DNA of 10,000 nucleotides from Actinidia chinensis (taxonomy: Eukaryota; Streptophyta; Magnoliopsida; Ericales; Actinidiaceae): assembly GCA_009663005.1 (NCBI GenBank), contig CM018904.1, positions 14,245,364-14,255,363 on the forward strand. The letters run 5' to 3'. The position numbers and the translations under genes are program-made. The notes beneath the pieces were generated by a model. It had not been told where the DNA came from, ran no database searches, and saw only the letters and a program-made list of their open reading frames with translations. Below are positions 1-7,150 of the stretch, one piece after another (within the stretch, counting starts at the first letter, position 1; each line of letters opens with the position of its first letter).

Positions 1-298
1 ATTTTTATTAATGGTAAAAATGTTTCTGCCTACCAAGCAAAAAAAACTAAATACGTAACACAAAAAAACATGAGGTACAATAAGACCATTTTGAAGGCTA
101 ACTAGATAAATATATACAAGCCACCATTCTCATGAATTAATTTGATTCATCACATAGATATAAAGTTATAAAAATGTTTATTAATTATATACATAAAATT
201 CATAAAACAAGTTTAAGATTCATAAAAATTTAATCAATGTACTAATAGAATTTTTAACAATCTCATGAGAATTGTTTTTGAATCAATTCCGTTTTGGG
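1..298. other. AT-rich intergenic DNA
   Basis: No gene, RNA or element is visible here. The stretch is very AT-rich, with many short A and T runs. There are TATA-like words around 158-168 (gatataaag) and 113-118, but none has a clear partner. They could serve the pyrimidine-rich leader that begins near 299, which is inference only. Confidence 0.5.
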
Positions 299-413
299 TC
301 TCCCTCTCTCTCTCCTCAGCCTTTTCTCTTTACTCTGTTTTTTTCCTCTGATTCACTCTGACTTTCATCTGCAAGCATTTTGATCTTTCAAGCAGTTGCA
401 TCTTCAAGATCAG
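299..413 (+). other. possible 5' leader exon, pyrimidine-rich, ending at a splice donor
   Basis: The stretch is strongly C/T-rich (repeated tctctc near 300-316), as many plant 5' untranslated exons are, and it has no ATG. It ends CAG|GTAATT at 413/414, a good plant splice donor. A matching acceptor could be the T-rich tract ending TATCAG at 1328, directly before the first recognisable NLR codons. A leader exon plus leader intron of the NLR pseudogene is therefore possible. The splice signals are seen, but their pairing is inferred. An unrelated promoter remnant is the main alternative. Confidence 0.35.
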
Positions 414-1328
414 GTAATTTCACCATCAACACGATCTTAGGCTTCCGTTTTTAATTTGATTCTCATGTCATGTGTGTTTTGTGTTTTATGTGTGCATGTT
501 GTGTACTTTAAGACTGCGTTTTGGTTTGATTCTCTCTCGCTGTGTGTGTGTTTATGTCTATTTTTTCATACTATTTTTCTCTCTTATGTTCTAAACTCAG
601 ATTTGTATCTTCGTTAGGTTTCATATGTCCTTAATTTGGCATTGATCCGCGAATATAGGCATAGTATCAAAACATCGCATTCAAGATATATAAAATTGAT
701 TGATAAGATTTTATTTCAGAATTTTCATTTAAAAGCTATTTTGAGATCAAATTAAATACTTATGTCATTCTTCTTTTATTCTGCTTAATTTTAAAAATAA
801 AAAAATTTTATGAGTTAGTGCTATCTCTCTGGAAAAAATGTCCCTTACACTAATATAGAGTATTAGATTTCCGTCCATTCATTTGATGCTTTTGTAGTGG
901 TCAAGAAACCAAACAATCATTATCTTTTACAAACTTCATTTCTTGTGATATTTATGTTTACTATTTCCTCTCTTCTATAATCACCACTCATCCTTGACCT
1001 AACACATAAATGTTTAAAAATCGCCTAAAAGCTGCATAACACTTTGGTAAGCACCCTAAAAGAACTCTGAAAATGGAAACAAAAGCAGAACCACCTGGAC
1101 TCGGTTTTTATATGAACGTACATAAAGTGGGCTACAATGAGTGTAGATCTTTGGCATAGACATTTGAGAGCCCGCCATTTATTCCATCTATGATGTTTTC
1201 TTCCACAACATGGGTGGTGATTGATGATTGGTATTGAAGTTTGTCGTCATTTGGGGGGGAGTATAGACATTCTTTTGATTGGTATTTGAGACTTTTGTTT
1301 CTTGTGTTTTGTGCTTTTTGGGTATCAG
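414..1328 (+). other. possible leader intron (noncoding, about 915 bp)
   Basis: No coding similarity was recognised. The stretch starts GTAATT and ends in a T-rich tract followed by TATCAG|GT, so it has acceptable intron borders. Inside are a short TG microsatellite (540-552), T-rich blocks, and two similar segments around 1223-1240 and 1278-1298 that share gattggtatt. It could equally be ordinary intergenic DNA. Transcript evidence from the same species would settle it. Confidence 0.3.
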
Positions 1329-3434
1329 GTCAGTGCGATGGCCAGAGAAAATTCTGGGACATATTGCGCGGCATAACTCATTTCATGGCCAGAGAAAAAG
1401 AATACACCACTCATAAAGAACTTTAAAACATTGAGTTGCCAAGCAGCTGAACGTGAAAAACAAGTAGAAGCTGAACGAACTCAGATCAGGAAAGAAAAGA
1501 AAGCGTGTAGTTTGACAATTGGTTGGGAAACGTGAAATGATGGAAAAATAACGTTCAAAAACTAGAAAAAAATCGAGAAAGCAAAGCTTCACTCTATCGG
1601 GAAATCGTATTGATAATTGATTGAGAAATTGAGGAGCTTTTCATGAGGAAGGTAGATTTGCCAGGTGGCCTTCTACTTGACACATGTGAGAACACAGCAG
1701 ATCCACTATTGGCCCAGAGTTAACAATTACATCTAAGCGAAACTTAGAAGAAATTTTGGGATGGATTTCCTCAAATGAAGGATTAAGAAAACGGGGCACA
1801 AAACTGTCACAAACATTGACAGGGGAAAAACCGTGTACTCATTTGGTGATTTATGGAATAAGATTCCTCTAGAATAAAGTTGGAATCCCACAAAGTGGAA
1901 TGGACGTAAGACTTGTAAGCTGATTCTGACAACTCGCTCACGGACATATGCCGTTGGATAGGTTGGCCAAGAAAAATTTCAAAGTGCAACCCTCTTGTTC
2001 TGAGGAATAAGCTTGTGCAATTTATTTTGAAGAGACACTTGGCAGCAAACAGCCTTTCTCCTGAAGTAAGAGATATTGCTATGTCTGTTGCAGCCAAGTG
2101 TTCAGGTTTGCACTGCGTCATTATTAGGTTACCAATGGGTGGAAGCATGAGAGATGTTTAACGAAACATTCAAGAGTGGAGTGAATGTGTTGAAACAATT
2201 GGAAGACTACAATGTGCAGAAATACATGGAAATGAGGTACACCGCCATATTGGAATTAGTACAGTCAGGCTGAAGGATGATGTAAGTTGAAGCTAGTGTT
2301 TCTGTGTCTGTTGCTGGCGCGCTCCCTGAAGATCAAAATCTCTGAAAGTAGATGAATATAATTAAGCGCATGTTTGATTGCGAAGCTAATGTTACGAAGG
2401 GAATAGCTTTGGCAGCAAAGTTTGAATCGGTAGGGCCATCAGTACCTGTTGAGATCATCATACACTCTCTATTAGGTCCGTACTTACTGGAAGGTGTGAG
2501 AATATGTGGCTAGATGTGTGAAGATGCTATGTATTTGATTAGGGAAATGGCACTAAGATGCACAAAGAATGTGCATTCCCTCGAACTATTCATCGGGGTA
2601 CAACGCGCGGTCGTGTTTGGATTGGGGGAGGTGACTCACAGCTGAGTGCGGGAATGACCGAAGATCTGGATCAAGGTTTCTTGATGGGTTAATAGGATAG
2701 AAGAAATTCCACTTGGCCGGCTCACCGAGGTGTCCTGACTTTCAATTTGCTGTTGAATAGAAATTGTTTAGAAGGATTGCAGATTCATTCTTTGAGCACA
2801 TGCATGCACTGGCATGTTTCTTGATTTGTCTTAGAATCAAGATCTTGAGAAGTTGTCCAAATTCCATATCAGAAGACTTGGAGAAATCTCACTGCATTGA
2901 TGCTCAAGGCTGGTCAGCGTCTCATATACGTGCCTCCATTGGGGAAAGCTTAGAGCATTACAAGATTTGGACTCAGTTATCCCTATTAAAGAAGAAGTAC
3001 CTGAAGGCTGGATAAGACTGGTCAAACCTCAAAAGTTTGAATATGGAAGGGCGTTACAATTGGAGAGGTTCCCAAGTGGAACATTAGCAACTTCCCTCTC
3101 CAACGCCTAACACTTTTAACATTAGGACCCAGTAAGAATTGCAAGCAGAAGAATTGGAGAGGTTGAAGGGAGTTGAAAGAAATTATACTATGGCTTTCTG
3201 ATATTGACGGTTTCAAACAATCGTCAAATGTCTATGGCAACCACGATTTGGGGGCAATTGGACAATTATTCTTTTTTTGTATATGTGACGGGGATTTTGA
3301 TGATATGATCACATTGATGATTTCTACTTTAACAAAGTTATGATTTTGAGTGGCGCAGTATAATTCAAAGGGTAGAAGGAGATCACTTTGAGTGGGACCA
3401 TCCATCCAGGAGGCCCTTCGACCTTATCTTGTGA
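1329..3434 (+). pseudogene. decayed CC-NBS-LRR disease-resistance gene (RPS2/At4g27190-type)
   Basis: Intact members of this family are cytoplasmic immune receptors with a coiled coil, a nucleotide-binding NB-ARC switch and leucine-rich repeats. Here the order survives across all three frames. Coiled-coil remnants are FWDILRGITHFMAREKEY (1352-1405), QVEAERTQIRKEKK (about 1461-1502) and NWLGNV (1517-1534). The linker follows (PGGLLLDTCENTADPLL, about 1660-1712), then NLEEILGWISSNEG (1741-1782). NB-ARC pieces are KLSQTL (1801-1818), kinase-2 DLWNKIPLE (1848-1874), KVGIPQSGMDV (1876-1908), RNBS-B LILTTRSRTYAVG (1920-1958), GLHC in place of GLPL (2105-2116), LPEDQNL of RNBS-D (about 2322-2342) and YLIREMALRC after a lost MHD (2532-2561). 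LRR pieces include RIADSFFEHMHAL (2773-2811), YVPPLGKLRALQDLD (about 2930-2973) and FNKVMILSGA (3328-3357), ending at a stop at 3432-3434. There are many stops and frameshifts, the P-loop is absent, and at ~2.1 kb it is shorter than usual family genes (~2.7-3.3 kb). A functional product is very unlikely. The start is uncertain: the ATG at 1338 is out of frame with the 1349 coiled-coil frame. Confidence 0.9.
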
Positions 3435-3440
3435 TAAATT

Positions 3441-3458
3441 GGGGGGGGGGGGGGGGGG
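3441..3458 (+). repeat. G18 homopolymer
   Basis: Eighteen uninterrupted G bases lie seven bases after the last stop of the NLR pseudogene, in otherwise AT-rich DNA. Such a run is rare in plant nuclear DNA. It is prone to slippage in replication and in sequencing, so the true length may differ. Confidence 0.9.
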
Positions 3459-3529
3459 ATTAATCATATTTAAAGCCATTATAAGTCCATTTTGTTAAGG
3501 TTTACATTCTTTAGAACATTTGTATATAT

Positions 3530-3545
3530 AAAAAAAAAAAAAAAA
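3530..3545 (+). repeat. A16 homopolymer
   Basis: Sixteen A bases follow TGTATATAT, about 95 bases past the NLR pseudogene. It could be a remnant poly(A) tract of a retrocopy, but no target duplication is visible and similar A/T runs are scattered through the window. It is listed as a simple repeat only. Confidence 0.8.
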
Positions 3546-4240
3546 CAGCCTGTAAAATCGCCGTATCTTTTATAAATAAAAGTATTCATTTTAATTATGT
3601 GTTATAGCGCTATGTTTCAATGGACCGTTTTTATCTTTATCCACATTATTCTATGCAAATATTTTGGTATATGACCCATCCGGGATACAATTAGTGTATT
3701 TTTTAAAACTATTTTTTTATTGATGAACTTTATTCTTTTGGGTCAAGTTATTTTTGTTTATTTTTTAATTTTTCCTGTCTCTTGGTTGTGAATCCAAAAA
3801 CTAAACACAATAGTTTTTTATTTTAACAAATAAACCTAAAATCCTCAATTAAATCAATCTAAAATGCGAATTTTATTTCGTTTAAATTTTAATTTTAGTG
3901 GATTCCTTATTTTTTCCAATCCCCAGCAAGAGTACATCAAATTAAAATATTTGATCAAAAATAAAAAAAATTAACTAAATACAAAATAATTCAGAAAAAT
4001 TCTCTTCTTTCATAATCACTTTAATATTTGTATATCCTTATAATTGTTACTTCCTATGATTGAGTCTATATACCTGATATGGAATCTTGGTAAAAGATAT
4101 TTTTTGGGGGTTCTTTGCATCACAGGTTGCTGGGTAAATTGGAAGCACTTTTAGGCAACCACTAGTTTTTTTGTCAATTTAGTTAGTAATATTAAAAAAT
4201 TGTCCAAATTAAGGTAGCCAAAACAGCGATTTCTACGGTT

Positions 4241-4263
4241 TTTCTAGTCAAAATGACTAGAAA
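4241..4263. repeat. perfect 10-bp inverted repeat (hairpin)
   Basis: TTTCTAGTCA at 4241-4250 is followed by AAA and then by its exact reverse complement TGACTAGAAA at 4254-4263. No T-tract terminator context applies in a plant nuclear genome. It may be a remnant of a small transposable element or a chance palindrome. Confidence 0.75.
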
Positions 4264-5039
4264 CTATTCATTTGGTAATTATATGTTATTGTTTTTTATA
4301 AGTAGACTGATAGAGTTATGTTAAAAAAATTATTAACTAAAATTAAGAAGATAGTTTGAAAATTATATTTGGCTTAATTTATTGAGGCTGAAGTGGATGC
4401 TGATATAAGATTTTTTTAAACTTTGATTTTCCTTTTTTTTTTTTTTCCTTCCCATGTAAAATGATCAAAGTCGGTCCGTACCAACCATGGAATGATTTGT
4501 GGTAGCTAAATAATTTATTTTAAAATATTTTTAGATAAAGTGGAACAAAAAATCTAAGTTTTTTATTTGGGGTAATCTAAAAAAACTAACTATTTTTTTT
4601 TAGATAAATATACTTTCAAATCACCAAATAAACTGACAAAAAAACTGACAAAAAAAGCCCCAACTGGATGCGGAAAACTTATTCCAACCAAAGTAAAAAA
4701 AAAAAAAACTTAACCCCCAAACAGACCAAAGAGGCCCATCCAAGAAAGGCAACTGTCACGATCCTAAATACTTTGGTTTAAAGGTAATTTTCCAGGTGCT
4801 CAATAAAGCACTGAGACATTAATGTCTTCTCTGGCATTATTGTATTTCGTGATCTTCTTCAAGCTCATAAATCCCCCACCTTAGCATTATCAGAGTCTTC
4901 CGAGTCACCATTAGCAGTGAGTTGAAAATTGTTTTGGTATGAGAGAAGCCAAGATTGTCTGTCCTCCTTCCACCACTTGCATTTCCAATTTGGTGCAGGA
5001 CTCGTCAAATCCACCAGCTTTCTTCTGATACCTTATATT

Positions 5040-5044
5040 CGATA
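5040..5044 (+). repeat. target site duplication CGATA, left copy
   Basis: CGATA lies directly before the TG of the LTR and is identical to the five bases after its CA end. Confidence 0.88.
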
Positions 5045-5296
5045 TGTTGGGTCCGCCCATGAAGTCCCAGAGAGGAAGCCCAAAATTGAAGCCATTGAAA
5101 GAAGCCCAAGCCCAATACCCAAGGCCCCAAGCCTTGCCATTTCCTTACTTCTTCCTCTCCAGAGCAGCCTTCATTTAAGCTGTTCAGAGACGAAAGTCTC
5201 CATTTGAGGCTGAGGAAGAAGAAGGCAGAGGAGAAAGAAAGAATGGCAGAGGCGAAGAACGCTTGCTGCAGATTGTCAGATGGAGGCACACTCCTC

Positions 5297-5303
5297 TATA
5301 TAA
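5297..5303 (+). promoter_or_regulatory. TATA box of the LTR promoter
   Basis: TATATAA sits in the middle of the LTR, within ctctaTATAAggag. This is the usual place for the U3 promoter. A transcript would start near 5330. Its position supports reading the LTR on the + strand. Confidence 0.65.
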
Positions 5304-5370
5304 GGAGAGCAGAGAAGAGTGCAAAAAGAGAGCGGGGAAAAGATGTACCCTGGGGGAATTTGATAAGGGG

Positions 5371-5391
5371 CACACAGCCGAATGCTGTGTG
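5371..5391 (+). repeat. 8-bp inverted repeat in the LTR
   Basis: CACACAGC (5371-5378) and GCTGTGTG (5384-5391) are exact reverse complements around the loop CGAAT. The hairpin falls about 70 bases after the TATA box, in the presumed transcribed R/U5 part. Its role is unknown. Confidence 0.75.
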
Positions 5392-5415
5392 TAGAGGGGT
5401 TGGGGGAGTGTCTAT

Positions 5416-5445
5416 GGTGCTAGTGAGAGCACCGAGAGCACCGAG
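5416..5445 (+). repeat. short hairpin and 9-bp tandem duplication in the LTR
   Basis: GGTGCT (5416-5421) pairs with AGCACC (5428-5433). The nine bases GAGAGCACC are then repeated in tandem at 5425-5433 and 5434-5442. This looks like replication slippage within the LTR leader. Confidence 0.7.
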
Positions 5446-5506
5446 ATATCTACTGAGAGTGGGCTAGAATGGTGCTGTTATATCTGAGAGAGACATGAGA
5501 TGGAGA

Positions 5507-5553
<47 letters not shown>

Positions 5554-5708
5554 TACTCATTGTAAATCATTTCTGTGATAGTGAATTATTTGTTCCTCTC
5601 CTTGGATGGTAGGCAATTGGCCGAACCACGTAATCTTTGTCTAGGGGGGGGGTGTGTGTGGTTGATATGTCAGATGTGACTGGTGGCTAGGTTTCTTGGG
5701 GCACAACA

Positions 5709-5713
5709 CGATA
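5709..5713 (+). repeat. target site duplication CGATA, right copy
   Basis: CGATA lies directly after the terminal CA of the LTR. It is still identical to the left copy, which suggests a fairly recent insertion or only slow decay of the flanks. Confidence 0.88.
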
Positions 5714-6034
5714 CATCTTACATTTTTTTCCACAAAAAAACACTAATTAGCAGGCCAAGTGGAATTGGTTTCGAGAGCATTTCACCTCTTTTGGTGACTT
5801 GAACAGTATATAGAGCGCAGTATTTTAGGAAATAAAAGCAAATATATAGGCCTCAACCGGAACAAAGTTGAAGGAAAAACGTACTCAGTCCGCCGTCTCC
5901 TTCAATCACTTGCACATCTTTAACAACGCTTGGCCATATTCTTGGAAGGACAAACCTTAGATCCTTGCCAGAAGCTTTCCATATTGCTTCAATCCCAATT
6001 TAACCTTAACTTGAGTTTTTGCTTCCTTTGCCAT

Positions 6035-6485
6035 GCCTCTCCAAAGAAAATCCTTCACTGAAACTTTTGGGGTGTTTGGTAACGAACTTATAAAGAGACT
6101 TGCAAAAAACAGGGCACAGAAGCATATTTTCCTGCATGAGACAAGCATAGCACGACAGATGCCCTTTTGTTTGTTCTCTGTTTTTAAAACAGGCCCGATG
6201 GGGAATCCTACCTAGCCCATATTCTGTAGTTTTTCGCCTTAAAAAAATTAAAATGAGAAAAGAAGAAGAAGAATGATCTCGCACCATAATTGCTTGCAAG
6301 TCTCAAAACGGCTTTTGTCTGCTTCAATGTTTTAGTAACTTTTACAAATGCAGGTAATTTTCCTCAACATGAATGACAACAAAAAAAAATAAACTAATAA
6401 CGATTTATTGTGCTTTATGACAACTATCATTCTAAACAATGATCGTAGTAGTTTAAAATTTTACTGGGCGGGACTTCAAAAAACA
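6035..6485. other. noncoding stretch upstream of the Bet v 1-type pseudogene
   Basis: This would be the promoter side of the minus-strand pseudogene. Open frames here on both strands (for example minus-strand codons running into the pseudogene start) show no recognisable protein. At 6069-6083 the words ggggtgtttggtaac resemble a hAT-type MITE end, but no opposite end was found. Most of the remainder is AT-rich. Confidence 0.45.
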
Positions 6486-6725
6486 GTGGAGGTGGTTCAG
6501 CGGTACATCCTGGGTAACATCCTCCAAGTCTCCGGTTCGAATCTCCCCATTACCAAGCTATATGGCACTTAGCACACGGTTGGTGGGTTTGAACTTTCCA
6601 AGCCTGGGCGAATCGTGCCTCAGTGTTTGAAGTTGGGTTCATCCACTGCTAATTATGAGCCCGCAACTTTTCCTATACTTAGTGGAATGACGGGCTATGC
6701 AACACACACGAGAAGGCCCTATTAA
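6486..6725 (+). mobile_element. tRNA-derived SINE (borders approximate)
   Basis: A Pol III internal promoter is visible. The A box TGGTTCAGCGG is at 6493-6503 and the B box GGTTCGAATCTC at 6534-6545, about 41 bases apart as in tRNA genes. The tRNA-like head (about 6488-6548) is followed by about 175 bases of unrelated body ending near gagaaggccc. This is the normal build of a plant SINE, which depends on LINE enzymes to move. The body carries the inverted repeat AGCCCG (6658-6663) / CGGGCT (6691-6696). The head does not fold as a true tRNA, and no clear target duplication or simple-repeat tail was found, so both ends are estimates and the copy may be old. Confidence 0.75.
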
Positions 6726-6979
6726 AGTTTTTATCCTACTTGTTGATTCTATAATCGATCACTAAATGATTAACGATCCCATTTATATGTTAACTTCTTG
6801 TAAACATAGTACGAAGCAAAAAGCCAACTCCGAAATGCACAGGAAATGGCTCCAGGTAAAAAAAAAAAAAAATTGAACTAGAAATTTCAGATTGCCACTT
6901 ACTGAGAGTACTAATTGTGGGATCAGGCAAATGTGTTAAAAGAATGGCATGTTTTTTTGAAAAAAGAAAGAGAATGCAA

Positions 6980-7150
6980 GTTAAGGTGGTTTTTCTTTAT
7001 GCAGTTATGGTAGAGATGACTAATTCAATGACGTTAATTAAGGTGTGGTTTTTCTTTATGCAGTTAAGGGTAGATTGACCTCTTAATGGCAAGTTAATTA
7101 AAGGGTGTGGTTTTTCTTAAGCAGTTATGGTCGAGATGACTAATTCAAGA
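6980..7150 (+). repeat. three imperfect tandem copies of a ~53-60 bp unit
   Basis: Copies start at 6980, 7033 and 7093. Each carries gttaa(ttaa)agg, then gtggtttttctt, then (t)atgcagtta or aagcagtta followed by a ggt-agat/gagatgac block. Copies 1 and 3 share gagatgactaattcaa near their ends, while copy 2 has diverged there (tagattgacctcttaatgg). Spacing is 53 then 60 bases. No coding potential was seen. Confidence 0.8.

Larger units (their letters stand above)
3459..4777. other. AT-rich intergenic DNA between the two pseudogenes
   Basis: No gene was recognised on either strand. The stretch holds many homopolymer runs: A16 at 3530-3545, a T run near 4433-4447 and A14 near 4696-4709. It also has a 10-bp hairpin at 4241-4263 and a 12-bp period duplication (actgacaaaaaa, about 4632-4655). 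Near 4710-4730 the words ccccaaacagacc resemble the end of some plant hAT-type MITEs, but no partner terminus was found. The last bases run into the end of the minus-strand Bet v 1-type pseudogene. Confidence 0.6.
5045..5708 (+). mobile_element. solo LTR of a Ty1/copia-type retrotransposon, 664 bp
   Basis: The element begins TGTTGGGTCC and ends GGCACAACA, so its ends form the 5-bp inverted repeat TGTTG/CAACA that starts TG and ends CA. The same five bases, CGATA, flank it on both sides, as expected of an integrase target duplication. Inside, in order, are a repeated aagccca block (5086-5132), a TATA box (5297-5303), a purine-rich stretch with two hairpins, and near the 3' end the words gccgaaccacg (5619-5629), which recur near the 3' end of many plant copia LTRs. 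No primer-binding site, polyprotein or second LTR is present, so it is a solo LTR left by LTR-LTR recombination. The superfamily is inferred from LTR content. Short open frames inside it on both strands do not look like genes. Confidence 0.9.
4778..6034 (-). pseudogene. Bet v 1-superfamily phytohormone-binding protein pseudogene
   Basis: Proteins of this kind (cytokinin-specific binding protein, PhBP) are small soluble plant proteins of ~155 residues that bind cytokinins or gibberellins in a Bet v 1 pocket. Exon 1 starts at the ATG at 6034 with MAKEAKTQVKVKLG. After one lost base it continues IEAIWKASGKDLRFV, then LPRIWPSVVKDVQVIEGDGG, then TFF and, shifted again, FNFVP (to about 5850). Exon 2 begins near 5031, after AG, with YQKKAGGFDES and MQVVEGGQT. 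It then shifts to FQLTANGDSEDSDNAKV, YELEEDHEI and finally MPEKTLM, FIEHLENYL and the stop at 4780-4778. The single intron position before YQK fits the family. The solo LTR at 5045-5708 splits that intron; without it the intron would be about 150 bp. Several frameshifts and stops (after THC, and after KVGDL) make it dead. Exon 1 is the better preserved part. The family call rests on motif recall; the exact donor site is unclear. Confidence 0.88.

Noticed and set aside
1807..2148. 113-codon minus-strand open frame
   Set aside because: It is antisense to the kinase-2 to GLPL part of the NLR pseudogene, whose sense-strand motifs explain the sequence.
2764..3015. 83-codon ORF as an intact small gene
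   Set aside because: Its first part matches the NLR LRR (RIADSFFEHMHAL), but the true LRR frame shifts away further on. It is a fragment of the pseudogene.
1329..3545. NLR as a processed retrocopy ending in the A16 tract
   Set aside because: No target duplication was found, A/T runs are common throughout, and a possible leader intron appears to be kept. The evidence is insufficient.
5018..5033. primer-binding-site-like word (GGTATCAGAAG on the minus strand) near the LTR
   Set aside because: It resembles the initiator-Met PBS of copia elements, but it lies outside the LTR on the wrong side and strand and encodes YQK at the start of pseudogene exon 2.
5005..5289. 94-codon open frame on the minus strand
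   Set aside because: It crosses the LTR border and target duplication into exon 2 of the Bet v 1-type pseudogene in the wrong frame, so it is a chance frame.
5204..5467. 87-codon open frame on the + strand
   Set aside because: It lies wholly inside the solo LTR, has low-complexity charged and glycine-rich content from purine-rich DNA, and overlaps similar open frames on the other strand.
6486..6550. tRNA gene
   Set aside because: A and B boxes are present, but the acceptor and anticodon stems do not form a proper cloverleaf and a 3' body is attached. A SINE fits better.
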